Under the pieces are notes generated by a model that made no database searches, had not been told where the DNA came from, and worked only from the letters and a program-made list of their open reading frames with translations. From Tubulanus polymorphus (lineage: Eukaryota; Nemertea; Palaeonemertea; Tubulaniformes; Tubulanidae): a DNA stretch of 64,000 nucleotides. Where the stretch lies: assembly GCF_964204645.1 (NCBI RefSeq), contig NC_134026.1, positions 22,462,650 through 22,526,649 of the forward strand, read 5' to 3'. This document shows positions 1 to 22,300 of the stretch, piece by piece (position 1 is the first letter of the stretch; each line of letters opens with the position of its first letter). The position numbers were made by a program, and so were the translations under genes.

Positions 1-9062
<9,062 letters not shown>

Positions 9063-9065
<3 letters not shown>

Positions 9066-9819
9066 TCGGAAGACAATCTTTTATATAACTATTTACACTT
9101 TTCAAACATTTAATTTAAATGTATGTTACGTATTTAAATGTATGTTACGTATCTGAAATACTTGAAGTCATCACAAGACGAACTATTTTGCATCTGTGAT
9201 CCTTATATGGCTAAATGAATGGAACTAAAACCAATTCAAATGGAAGAACATTGATTTTTGTTGTCTCTCAATAATATTTTGATATACGAAATATATGAAA
9301 TGATTGCACTTGATCCCTTTTTACAAGCGACAAACAACACATGCTGAGAAGTGTTGGTCTCTTAATTTCTTGAAATTTACAACGTTATACCCTGTGACCC
9401 AGGTTTGAGTCTGAGACACTTCAGCCGTTTAATGCTGAAGAGTCATTTGAACAATTTATACATACGTATACATATTTCAAGGTCATGAAAGTGTGATTGT
9501 GCTCAAGTAAAGCATTCTTTTGAAACATAAGTTTCTAATGATGTTAGAAATAAGTCATCTCAGTAATAGAAATGTATCCACATATATAGCACTTTGACTT
9601 TTTTCATCCCGGTGTACTTATGAAGATCCATGTGAAATTAATAGCGGATTTGTGAAACCCATTGGATCCGCAAAGAACAAAAATATAAAATAATGTCCTA
9701 ATCTAACTGAACTGTAATGACATCAATAAAGCAAATATCAATATCTCAATGCAATTTTTGGCAGCACTTTCTGGAAAGACAAGATTTTCCGTCAAAGTTT
9801 TTTTTACGAACACCAGAAA
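9063..9819. other. Non-coding stretch 3' of NR2E1, probable 3' UTR in part
   Basis: No coding signal is seen. The NR2E1 stop codon is at 9820-9822 on the minus strand, so the 3' UTR should begin here. I did not find a convincing minus-strand AATAAA close to the stop. A tandem 18-bp duplication lies at about 9110-9150. Confidence 0.4.
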
Positions 9820-12800
9820 TTAGAACTCCGTTGATTTGAACATGTCGACTATAAGTCTTTCAATCGGTATGGACCCAATTGTTTTACGGAAAAATAATTC
9901 CTCGATCGTAGATGTCGAGATGGCACGCAAAGACGGAAGTAGCAACAGAAGTTTACCGAATCGGAATGGCTGAGTTGGGTACGCCGTTTGAATGTATTTG
10001 TTCAGGGTGATCTGAGCTTGATCTTGAAGACTCGCCACCGCTTGAATATCTCTTAAGTCTTTTAATTCCGTCGAACTGTTGTTTTGGAACACTAAATAAA
10101 ACAGAAAAAGAAAATGCATGTTAAAGATTGAATTCTTTCTATTCCGGTTCTTCATTTACTGAGAAAAGAAATTAGTAAAATACCTGTTTTGAGCAAAACG
10201 ATGCCTTTCAGACATGCGTATTCTGTCGGATCGACTTGCATTGCCTTGAATTTAGTTAGAACCTCTTGAAACAGCCTCATCTCGCTTATGATTTGTATTA
10301 CTTTATCGGATGAAGAATGTTCCTTCGTGATACCTGTTCATTGAAAATGTCAAATGTAATTCCAAAATATATTCAATAAAATATTGGTCAATATCTTCTA
10401 AAGGGATCTGTTAGCCTTACCTGCTGCATCTAAAAGTGGTGTTACTTCTATTGGCATCTGAAATTGTGCAGCACTTAAAACGAATAGTTCCCTCCATCCT
10501 TCTTCTAGAAGTAGAGTTTGATCTCGCAACGGTAAACCGACAAATGCCGGGATACTTTTGGTCCATTTGACGTTCATGAACAGCAATCTAGCCGCTGCCT
10601 CGCAAATCGCCTCGGGTCTCGTGTTGATGTAAGTGGACATAATTTCATGCGGATACTAGAAATAAGGCAAGATTCGAAATGATTATTCAACAATATTTTA
10701 AGACATAAACTTGATATTTTTTGTCAAATTTAAACATGAATAGAATTAATACAATTAATACCTATGTATATATTCTTACCTTTGGAGTAGGTTGGCATAT
10801 GGATGGGGGAGGGGGTGCTGCTGATATAACTGGAGATGGAACTGTGCCTATCAAAGGTGACGATGGCTCCGAGACAGGCGGTTGTAGTCTTTCCAGGCCC
10901 ATCAGTGTCGTCGATGGAAAGTACGGTGACCGGAACGGCGTGTTCGCTACAGACATCATTGACGACAGTTCGGTCTGTTCTTTGAGGTACATGGCTACTT
11001 GTCGACGTATGGTTGAGTTGCGGGGGCCTCTTTCGTGTTGTACGGCTGAAGGCAGAAAAGAGAATGCGACTGTGCGTGTTAGACGTAATACGATCACACG
11101 CGTTTGAAACTAATGTCATTATTATTACTTTACAGATTATTTTGTTTCGTGCAAAGTATCCAGCCTACAAGAAATACATTTCAGCGGGTAAATCACTGCC
11201 GCGGGATTTTTTCGCGGTATTTCGATATTGAGCATATGCGCTCTCAGCGGATGCGATGCTGGTTTATTCGAGCTAATTTGTTATTAAACGCAGTTTTGTC
11301 TTTTTTCACAGTTGATTTCTAGTCAGGATAGGCACGTTAACCCCCCTCTGGTCATGAATTATGCTCGTTCGTTCATAGTCACATGCTCGACGACTACTAA
11401 AGACACTCCGAGTGCCCAGAGCAACAATTATGTCCCCGGTGAACAGTGGCTGTCAAATACCCCATTTCTTGATACAAAAACCACCGAGACGCCATTGACT
11501 ATAACTGGCCCAGTATCGTCGTTGACTGGTAGCTGACTTTGTGAATTAGCTGAGCGTTTACAAATCGACTCTCAACACCTGCAGGGCTTTTACGTTAAAC
11601 GGCGACATTGACGAATCCATGGGGGACTATAGAGATAATACCGGAATAGCTTGTTAAAAATCTTTGAGTCACGATTTTTAGTGTTGAAGTAATGCGTTTT
11701 CAAATTCAGGTTTGATTATTGTCTGTTGCTGACAAAAACTCCAGCGCAGTGGGGGTAGTGTTGATTTTGTGATTAATTCGCCGAGGTACTGAATTTCGAC
11801 TCTTTTTATGTACCGTATCATTCAAGATGTGTGCCCACCCACCACCCAGAGTAATTACACTGTAAAGCCATCAAGTAACGTTTTAAATATTGCCGGCATT
11901 AAGAAATCAACAATGAAATGTCCTGCTTTTCAAAATGAATGTGAATTTTAGTGAATGGTTTCGCTAGGGGTGTCATTTCTTTTCACGAAAAATTGTAGGC
12001 CAACAATTTTGCCGCTATCCGAAGAGTAAGTAGCGTTCGGAATATCGCCGAGGCCCCGATCTATAAAACAGGTCAGGTGCAGATCTTATCGGTTGTGCTT
12101 TCTTTCTGTTGATGTGTGAAAAGTCGGACCAATAATTTAGATCAGCTTTCGTTTTGAAAAGCTGCAGTTAGATGTGGCAGGCGATAATCAAAATGAAATC
12201 TGGCAAAACCGTTTTGTCCCGATCAAAGGAACGATGGTTAGCGAGGGTCGATTCAAGCGATGTCCAATTCGAGCCAATTATGCCGCATATTATATTAAGA
12301 ATACGAGCCTAAGGGTAACTTAAGCGGTCTAATAACCGGCTCTTTGGGTGCTGACGTGCTGGATTAGAAGGGGTAGTGTCGATCTGGCGCGGCCCGACGG
12401 GTAATTGTACCCTATTCATGTTTTCGGTGTCTTTTTGTCACTAAGTCAGAAGCTCCATATGCATTTAGAACAACATCTGACACATCGCACAAACAAGACA
12501 CGCAGTTTTTTTGACGAGGTTCCTCGGCTCGGCAAGAGATCGAGTGTTGGGTTACTCCGTAATTTGCTAATTTACACTTTGCACGGCTATTATTCAAATG
12601 AGACGCGGATAGCTGTTATTTTTCAATAACGGCAAAACACAATCCGCGCCGAATCTCGACGACAGGCACGGGAACGAGGCAAAGCATAAATTAGCCATTT
12701 ACCAGTTGAAAAACGCGAGATTCGGCGCTTTTAGTAACTGGTGCAAGTACACATAATCAAAAGAAGAATACTCACCATCTTTATTCATTCCAGCCTCCAC

Positions 12801-15639
12801 ACATTTCGTCAGACGACACGCTCTGCATTGATTACGATGAGTTTTATCCACTAAACAAGTTCCTTGTCCGCGTGACTTGCAGACATACTGACGATTACGA
12901 CGAATAGATCGCTGAAAAACGAAACATAAGAGCATTTGTTTAACAGGGATTTTGGAAGAAATCTACTTTACAAAAAAAAAACTAATATACGAAATATATA
13001 AGGATTAAATAATCAAAATGTTTACCTTGAAGAAGCCAGCGCATCTGCAAAAAACAGAAATACAGCGGATTAGAGCGGGTAATATTGTCAGATGTGCGAC
13101 ACTTATTAAGAATTAAACCATCAATTACAATTAGTTTCCCTTTATTCAATGTTTATTCTACTTTAAAGACTCGATTGTGCGAGGTGGTGACAATTCAATA
13201 AACGCTTGAAAATTAATCCGATCACTTGCACCCCCGTATCAGTCGACTGGTCTCCGAGATGGTGATGTAACCAGCTCGCATCCAGTGATGCAATCATTAA
13301 TATCTTCATAAAGGATACTTTTGTCAACTAATATGAACTAAACACACTGGGCCAAGCAGATTAGACCGCGAGATGGTCAGTTTGGATGGCTTCTTCACCT
13401 ATTGTTTAGTTGGTGGGTATCGAATTTAACATGTGGGGGTGATTTTTAATCTAGTAACTTATTTATAGACTCAGGTTAGCAACGATTTTTTGCTATAGAG
13501 AGATTCAAGTAGCCTTTATATTGATATAAGATTTCTACATATGAATAGTATTATGTCGATTCAATTCAAGGAGATAAGGACAGAAATATCTAGAATTGAA
13601 AATTAACTACGTCATGCCAGGGACTCTAAACGAAGAATCCATGGTCATAGAAATATGATAATTATATTATATTATATATAATCTATTTACGAGTTATTAT
13701 GTTATGCTTACCCATCGCAAGCGTAGATTCCATAGTGTTTACCAGACGAATGATCCTGACAAACCTTGCATGGAATGTCAACCAATATTCGACCTGAAAT
13801 AAGACCGATAATATATAATCATGTATCCTGAATTGATATCTAAAATAGACGAATTCTCATTAAAATTCGTGTAAACAAACATATCGTAAACTTGTGAAAT
13901 AAACGATAGAATATACATCATGAATATGAATCATGAATATGATAATATGATACGATTTATTTTCTCCGCAAAGAAAATTATGATTAACAAAATATAGTCC
14001 ATAAGAGGTTTCGATAGTTGGATGTTTTTAATAACATAACATAGAAATAATGAAGAAAATGTGTATATCTAGTTTTATCTTGAATAGATATATTCCCGCA
14101 CAATTGAAAAAGATATTTTTTTGTGGTCGCTTTTTCAATGGAGAAAAAGATTTATTCGCCTCTGTAAATGCGACCGAAAGAAAAACCAATCGATCAATTG
14201 ATAAAAAACTGGCTTCTTGAAGTTAAATACTTTTCAGTCACGAATCTTAGAATGGAACATGTGCTCGACTGTGATAACGTATTATCTGTTCATGAAATTG
14301 ACATGATTTTTCTAAAGGTGCGCGAATAAAGAAATAGACGTCCAACATTGTTGCCATCCGAGAATGTAAATATTTCATTTCCCGTAAAAATGCCTTCTTT
14401 CAGCGACTACAACGGACGCTTCGGAATCTACGATCGAAGCTATAGGTCACGTAGTGCTAGAGCTGGTTTACAATTATCACATCCCTTTTTTGATAATAAT
14501 AATAAGATCGTTCGACTTCAAAAACATGTTTTTCTAAATCGCGCAGTTTTTGATGGGTTACTTGACTACTGAATGGCGAATCTATAAGTCAAACTCGATG
14601 GGAAAATAAACATCGCAATCTAAAACCGGCACAATGGCCGATAGGATTTTTCACACGTATATACATTTACTGATTTCAATTTTTGAGTGATATGTAGATT
14701 TCCATCAAGAATACATCATAACTTTTGTCTAAGAATGTTTCTCCAACCACATGATTATTTCGTCACAACGAGTCTCACTTTGACTCTCAAGTCCAAAATC
14801 GATTCGACATTTGAAATAATTGATGAAAAAATTCAAATCAATTGAAGAGTTGAACGCCTCTGCGAAAACCAGCACAGAATCTATTGTTTTGAATCAAGTT
14901 TTATGCCGTTATGTATTGAACATATTTGAGAAACATAAACGTCTACATTTATGTTTCTCGAATATGTTCATAATAAAAATATACATACTACACAGGCAAA
15001 CTACAGGCGAAATACTTGACTCTGTTTCGGCTGCATTAACTAGGAATATCTTGTTGACCTTTTACTGACGACAATAAAACCGAGCAATTTTGGACAAATT
15101 CCCTGATTTAGTTTTGGCTATACGTCATTACCGTTTAAAAGTCAACAATCCCTGATTATTCTTGTACGTTAGTTCGAGTTCTATTCAATGAGTTACATGA
15201 GTTTCGTTGCAAAAAGGACTCGGTGAACAGTTACCCAACATAACCTAGTCGAACGAAAGTCGTACGAAGATGTTTCAAAATTCCTTTCATAGTAAAATGA
15301 TTAGTTATCAAATAAAACGTTCTAATATCTGAAGTCCATCTTAGATCTTGTATATAATTCTGATATATTATCATAACAAGCTTTAATTCTATATTCAAAA
15401 TTTAGATGATAGAGACTTTTAAATGATAATCCACTGCAAAATGCTACATCGCAAGATAGAACCTTGTTTAAGTGTCAAATATTTTCTTAAAAAAACGGTT
15501 TCAGAATAGGAATTTTCTTTCCACACCGATTAGAAAATCGGTTTGTTGAAGAATTATAGTGGAAGTTTTTTCAAAGTTACTTACTTGAAGTTGGTGGTGA
15601 CAGTTTGTTCATATCGATTCTCTTTGAAACGTCCAACAT
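9820..15639 (-). CDS. NR2E1: Nuclear receptor NR2E1 (TLX/tailless orthologue)
   Basis: Orphan nuclear receptor and DNA-binding transcription factor; in this family it acts in brain and eye development and in neural progenitors. Eight coding exons join in frame to 404 residues: 15639-15585, 13793-13712, 13044-13026, 12911-12776, 11045-10780, 10655-10421, 10333-10184, 10091-9820. Human TLX is about 385. The DNA-binding domain spans about residues 24-95, with zinc ligands C27, C30, C44, C47, then C63, C71, C81, C84. Two features are diagnostic of TLX/tailless: the P-box reads CDGCAG, with Asp instead of the usual Glu, and the second finger has seven residues between its first two cysteines. [19 protein letters not shown] follows, as in TLX. 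The ligand-binding domain holds [34 protein letters not shown] and a C-terminal AF-2 region ending DMFKSTEF. An in-frame ATG at 15612 would give a start nine codons shorter. One oddity is Gln-Asp-His after the second cysteine, where Gly-Asp-Arg/Lys is usual. Confidence 0.96.
13026..13044 (-). other. NR2E1: 19-nt microexon of NR2E1
   Basis: This exon encodes only CAGFFK plus the end of the preceding Gly codon. It is bounded by ttttttgcag on its 5' side and gtaaac on its 3' side. Without it the P-box helix is lost and the frame shifts, so it must be included for a working receptor. Its phase matches the GG left over from the upstream exon and the first base of the downstream Arg codon. Confidence 0.9.
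14918..14969. repeat. Near-perfect 22-bp hairpin in NR2E1 intron 1
   Basis: gaacatatttgagaaacata pairs with tatgtttctcgaatatgttc across a short loop near 14940-14946, with a single mismatched position. It lies inside the first intron of NR2E1, so it would be transcribed as part of that pre-mRNA. The function is unknown; it could be a processed hairpin or a chance palindrome or small inverted repeat. Confidence 0.7.
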
Positions 15640-18600
15640 CAAAATGCAGTGAGATTTTTCAATTTGGTATACGTATTCCGAAGATGAATTAAAAAACGTT
15701 CTAATTCCACGAATTCTTAACGAGACCGCGACTGTCCCAGTCGAAGCCTGGTGCTATTGAAACGAAGTGTGAACTGAACAGGTCTTCATATAACCATACC
15801 CCGCGTGGCTTCATTTGGGTTTTGAAAGCCAACAGCTGATTGGTTATAGTTTCATAATGGAGGGAAAGGCCTCATATTAATTGACAGTGGCTTCTTTTGC
15901 TATTGTCATTGTGTTTGTTGTTCACATAGCTTTCTATTGAAATAGTTGTCAATTGTTCCCACCCCACCAACTAAAAGTAATCATATTTGAATGACTTGCT
16001 CTAATATATGGTCAGAGAAGCAGTCAAACGGGTTCCTGATTTATCGTTATATTTCGTGAGCATAATTTATGCCAGTTTTAAGAGCGAAGTCGTCGTCGGA
16101 AACAATTTCAAACAAACAATATATAAATTCATGACTTCATCATGGAAAACATTGCGGAAAACACTCACTAAATTACCTATTTTCAACAAATTAAGTGAAC
16201 GCTCGCTCATTCATATTTCCATTCTTAATGATACTAGATATTTGAATTTCGTTTATGTAATAAACATATCTTTGTGTCAATTTATTATGCAAAATAAACT
16301 ATAACTATAACTAATGAATTTCGTAAGTAATAGGCGTTTATTCATATTTACGATTGTATTAATTGGATGTTATGATTTCTAAAATTCATATTCGTAGCCC
16401 ATCCGACAACTCAGGCTCCATATACTGAATGTACATTATCAGGTAATAAAGTTCTACAAAAGATATTAATAGAAAAGTATCTAGAGACGAATTCAGCCCA
16501 CATTGGTGGTCGGCAAAACACACTTGGTCGACTTTCCTCTGCGACATAAAACACTGAAATTATGCCTAACTATATCAGATAAATCGATCTGTTTCCAATC
16601 GATAGAATTGACCCAAATGTTGTTCTAAGCCGATACAAGTAATCGTTTTTTAATGGTGACGATCGTAAGTGATCTCTATTTTAATCAGCTTAATATGCGG
16701 CCGCTTTTACCGAAAGAGGTGTACCGCCCGAGGTCGTGTCTGATCCCATAACAGCATGCGCACAATTGAGCCATTTAAAGTTACCAACTATCTGTGACAA
16801 AACTAAAAAACCCACAGCCAGATAGAATAACTTTTGAAACGTTTTGTGATATAGGCAACTTGTTAATACGCGAATCCGGCGCCATATGGATTAATAAAAA
16901 GGTCATTGAAAGATGTGAAATAGGGAAAAAACACATCCCTCGGCATTTCTCATTGGGGACCTATTCTGATTATTTCTGGTTCAGATGGCAAGGGCTTGAT
17001 TCGAGTTGGCTGGGAAAATATTTGTGATGCTAAAATGGCGTTATGACGTCAAATTCCTTGTCGTCAAGACATGATGGAAACGAGAATTTTTTCTCTATGA
17101 AATATGAATTATCGGTGGGTATATTCTAAAGACAAGTTGTTCAGGAATGCGCCGATGTAAAAGAATGATTGTTTCTACGCTCAAATTGGGCACAGAAAAA
17201 TTAGAAAACACATTAAGATTTCCTATGTTATACATGCGTATCGATTATCATATATTTGTATATACTAGGCGATCATAAATTCACTGAACCAGTCTCATCC
17301 TAGCTTTTAAATGAGGAGTTAATTGTAATGCAATGTCGAGTGTTTGGGCGGAAGTATTCGTTTGATGAACGAGGAGCTATTCGATGTCGGACCGTACGCT
17401 TCTCAAACATTAGCCACTTTCTCTTCGTGTATCTGCTATAGCAATAACTTCGTAACGCGAGATCGCTGCCGACACCGTCACATTTGCATGCGTCTACTTG
17501 ATCTTTGCTGCAAATAGCACGATTTCCTCTTATTTGGTCATTCCGCAGTGAAAAGATTACGTGTCAAACGCTTATTGCTTAGCATCGCCATAGAACTCAA
17601 ATCAGTTTGATTTTGAGTTCATTGGAACATCGCCGATTTTTTGTCGCCATCCGGGCCATTCTTATTGGTGGCCGATTCGGGTAATACTAAAAAAATGTCC
17701 TGCACGTTTGCATAAGCCCGTTTGTCGTTATTTTCTCGCTCGAGAATTACAAAAAATGGGCCCATGTAAAAAGTTGTTTTTTTGTGCCTCTATCTGTACA
17801 TATTTTTCTTTAGTATGGCCCGAATCAGTCACCATACATTCTGGTGCAAAAATCATTTTTCTATATGTTGTTCGATACAGAATGACAAGCAGAAAGTAAC
17901 AACGTTCCAATGAACATATTTATATACGTATTGTTCAAGTGCTGTTAAATCATAAAAGATACCAGCGTCTTATGACGTCATTTTGTCACTAAAGAAGTAT
18001 ATACAAAAAGTGTCGTTTAGAAATTGCTTCAGGCTCAGGACGACGGCACCTTTGATACATATCTCACGTTTTTGTTTTTCAAATGATTTCGAGAGAGATC
18101 CTCGGCGAAATATTCTAGTGGCACTTACAATTCAACGGTGGCATCTGCCTGGCAGACACAAACTGCAGGCCAATGAGAAATCCGATCGGCCTACGTACAA
18201 TGTACAAACTATAGACAACACTGTCAACCGTCGCTTGCAAAGTTAAAAAGTTTCCTTGCGTACTTGTCATATATAGGAAGTGGCAAATTTTACAAAATGA
18301 CTATCAAAATGTTCCCGTGAAGTTGCCGTTAAGAACACTCGAGTGTAACGCGGCCTAAAAACTAACATCGGCGACTAATAGAAAATGGTGTCAAGACGAC
18401 ACTGGCTTGAATAGGAAGTAGAATCTATAAAACAGCACTTTAGAGACTACATGAGTGATCTTAACCGGCTATGTGGCGCTACAGCTCTCTAGTTCTATCA
18501 AGTTTTATCTATTGTAATTTGAATTTCAAATACGAGAGTTAAGTAACACGACAACTCGAAAACTCCCAGGAATACACCGGTGAATAGATGAATATTTCAA

Positions 18601-18825
18601 GATCGTAACAATTTCTAGATTTATATGACCAAAGAAAAAAATGAGTCTCCATAAAAAAAATTTTAATATTCTACGCGAGATTTAGATTTTCATACGTAAA
18701 AAATCAAACCGAGGACGTGCCGTAATTTTAAAATCATCAATGATGCGTAACGATGCAGAAGTAACGGTGAAATTACGGGCATCCCCATCGCGGACCGAGC
18801 CCGGGCCTCGCACAAAGAAAGCAAG
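15640..18825. other. 5' flank of NR2E1, no gene seen
   Basis: Upstream sequence of the NR2E1 coding start; the promoter, 5' UTR and any enhancers would lie here. No second gene is supported on either strand. The open frames at about 16008-16304 and 17983-18246 have no recognisable motif and compositions expected of AT-rich non-coding DNA. Confidence 0.45.
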
Positions 18826-19335
18826 CCTCTCCCTCTCCCTCTCCCTCTCCCTCTCCCTCTCCCTCTCCCTCTCCCTCTCCCTCTCCCTCTCCCTCTCCCT
18901 CTCCCTCTCCCTCTCCCTCTCCCTCTCCCTCTCCCTCTCCCTCTCCCTCTCCCTCTCCCTCTCCCTCTCCCTCTCCCTCTCCCTCTCCCTCTCCCTCTCC
19001 CTCTCCCTCTCCCTCTCCCTCTCCCTCTCCCTCTCCCTCTCCCTCTCCCTCTCCCTCTCCCTCTCCCTCTCCCTCTCCCTCTCCCTCTCCCTCTCCCTCT
19101 CCCTCTCCCTCTCCCTCTCCCTCTCCCTCTCCCTCTCCCTCTCCCTCTCCCTCTCCCTCTCCCTCTCCCTCTCCCTCTCCCTCTCCCTCTCCCTCTCCCT
19201 CTCCCTCTCCCTCTCCCTCTCCCTCTCCCTCTCCCTCTCCCTCTCCCTCTCCCTCTCCCTCTCCCTCTCCCTCTCCCTCTCCCTCTCCCTCTCCCTCTCC
19301 CTCTCCCTCTCCCTCTCCCTCTCCCTCTCCCTCTC
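18826..19335. repeat. (CCCTCT)n perfect hexanucleotide array, about 85 copies
   Basis: 510 bp of uninterrupted period-6 repeat, pyrimidine-only on the plus strand and GGGAGA on the minus strand. The minus strand gives endless G3-N3-G3-N3 runs, the canonical G-quadruplex pattern. The mirror-symmetric purine/pyrimidine tract can also form triplex H-DNA. The Ser-Leu and Glu-Gly frames across it (18740-19561 plus, 18773-19357 minus) are artefacts of the repeat. It lies about 3.2 kb 5' of the NR2E1 start. Confidence 0.98.
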
Positions 19336-22300
19336 TAAAGTTCAAGTACTTTATCACCCTGGACAGCTTAGTTATAGGAATCTTTCCAACGAAATTACCC
19401 AGTCAAATCACGCGTTCCACATTTTCAACGCAATTGAGAACTGGTATTACATATTTAACGATTTTCGAAGACCTTTCGCTAAATTGTCAAGTGTCCACGG
19501 CATGGGAAAGACTAACAGACCCTGTAAAATCGATCAAGTGGTCTATATACATACCGTATAATTTTTGCGGCCTTCTTAAGTCACAAGAGTTCTCGGGTGC
19601 CTTGCTGAATATTACAAACTTTTTTTAATCTAGTTATTATGTCATATATAAACCCTATACCACTTACTAACACCTACATAGTTTCACTGTTTCTGAAAAA
19701 TGGGACAAATTTCCATTTCGTGATTTAAATTTTAATTTGATCGCCAATTACTGAATATATGTGTTGTGTGTAAAGCTTTATGGGATACCTTAAGATCATA
19801 GAGATTGCAGTTTTTAAATACTGACCTACCTGAGTAAGCGCAAGTAAAGCCACAATGAACACGATGCCATTTTACACGTATCTGTTTTTCGTGCAATATC
19901 AAAAGTTTTCGGGATAAAAGCGAACAGTTTTAAATATTTTTTTTTCAAGTAGATCCAAAAAGGAGGGACACCCACACGCCCTTCTATTATGCTTCCAACA
20001 TGAATGAAAAATTACGTTTCATTAGATTATCAAGAAAAATGTAATTGTCACACTAGAGTAGAATATGAAGTAGGGCATAATCATAACTGTTTGTCAAGGA
20101 TAAATGTAAGGGTGAGGCTCATGGGCTTGAAGTCTACACAATGTGAATAACGTTTTGATGTAGTGTTTTTGATTCTCTGACGCTGAAAGTGGTCTTCGTC
20201 ACCTGAACACACAGGATAAATAGCCATGGTTGAAAATGCTGGCTTGGTGGATTGGCGATAGTCAATTGTTTAAAGTGCTTATACCAAAATAAACATTTTA
20301 ATTTCATACCACCGCATTTCGGCCCTCCACGCCGGCCACTTCTTATGATCCTTGACACATTTTTTAGTCATCATAAAATGATTTTCACACACCACTGTTT
20401 GTATGATGTTCACTTTGTCGCTGTCTGTTTGTAGACCGAACGACAGGCCTGACAATTCAAAAGTGACTGGAATTTAGGAAAATTTCAAGAGTAAATTTCA
20501 ACAGGCAGATGCCGAGCCCGGTTTCTCGTTCTCTTTTTTGTAAAAACCTACCAGAACGAATACTTGACATTGGCCGCATTTTGAGGGTTTTATTAAGATG
20601 GGGATTCATCCAGAATTTGGGTCAAGATTTGATCTATATGGTCGTTCAGCTCCTGGCGTTGATTAAATCTTAGTTTTTGCGTATACAAACGAGAACGGGT
20701 AAACGATAATTATAGAAAAACAGCCCGTTTTGTAACGTTGATAAACACCGTAACGCCAACAGTTGTTGTATGGTATTGTTGGCCTTCGGGTATCGTCAAT
20801 AGTATCTAACGAGTGTGATGCAAGGGATGATAATAGGTCGGACCCAGTGGCGGAATATTATGTCGTGAATGTATCCGCAATCACTCGTAATCCCTTAAAC
20901 AGTCAATTTGTCATTTGATGATCGGATGAAATCATTGATGGCACGTGAGCATCAGGGGTTCTATTGAATTGATTGCGCAGCCAGGTGAAAGGAGCCAGAT
21001 CGCCAATGGTCAAGTAACCGCGTGGACAAGTGGATTCTTTTTTCTCTGCGTGTCCCCAAAGATAGATATTTTGGCAAGCAACGTTGATTATTCAATTATT
21101 GCGGAATTCGCGTAACAAGTAGCGATATCGACAAGAGCTCGCGTGCGGTTTCTTTTTGTTCGGCCAAAGATAGACGAATCGGTAGGCAACGTCTGTCACG
21201 CCATACGCTTATAATTAAATACAAACAGGCGAAAACTCATTCTAAATATCGCATAATATGATATGCGTAAAATAGCCAGTATTGCGCAACCGATTTGAAC
21301 ATTTTAACGCGGGTATGGAATTTCGTTGAATTTAGTCACACAACTTCAGATGTGAAGCTAAATGTCACGAGTTTGGCGATAAATGTTGACTTAAACCGCG
21401 CGTTACCAGGGAGAAATTTTGTCCGCATAAAGACGAATTTAGATTAGCACCAACTATCTTACCTATACAGCCCCTTGATAGTTCGAGGTATGGCGCGTTA
21501 CGTACCAAATTGTGTATATTTTATTTTTTATCAAACGCACAATGGAATGGTTTGTGGTTTTAACCCATGGATTTATCAAGAGGATTAGAAGGAAGCTTCA
21601 TCAAATCTATTTTGTCCATTTTCTGAAAATATATTTTGGGATATCCGTTGGAATATTGATCTGGTGGGTTAAGATGAGATAAGTGGGCTAGGAAAGGTTC
21701 GTTCACCTACGTAGTAATAACTGATTGGGTGATTCCGGAAACCAAATCATTTCAATCTTCTATACCCGCATCAAATAATAAAACAAATTATCTGAAAACG
21801 TTGTATTAAATTTACACATTGAATTGATCTCGGCAGGGATTTCGTATCTCAATCGTCCGAATAATTGCCTACACTATAGTTCTATTCATTGGAACATATT
21901 CAATCTATTCATTTACCATTCTGCTTCTCATCTGGGAAGATTTGAATTGTTTCGATTTGAAACTTAACGGCTTTCACCTATGATACTTATACTAGCAATC
22001 AGAGCAAGCTGGACTCATCAAGAATATATCTGTATAATGATCATATACTATCCTTAATTTGGCAAATTGGCGTTTCCCCCAAAGGTGAGACCTAGCAACT
22101 TGCATTTTCTCATACTAACAGCCGATTCCATACTGAGCGATACAAATGAGGAATACACATGAATTATGAAAATGACAATCCGATAAACATGATCCCTGAA
22201 GGCAAATCATTACGGATTTTTGCTGTCTTATTCATTTTGTGGCTGACCCAAGCGTGATTTCACTGACCGCCAGTCGCAGTTTTTAATCCTCACCACAAGA

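Noticed and set aside
10721-11107. Plus-strand 128-codon frame and an alternative minus frame over the same DNA
   Set aside because: Shadows of NR2E1 exon 5, whose frame matches TLX (VQHERGP) and joins both neighbours in phase.
18740-19561. Long Ser-Leu open frame (plus) and Glu-Gly open frame (18773-19357, minus)
   Set aside because: Both are only translations of the (CCCTCT)n array; no splice signals or conserved flanks.
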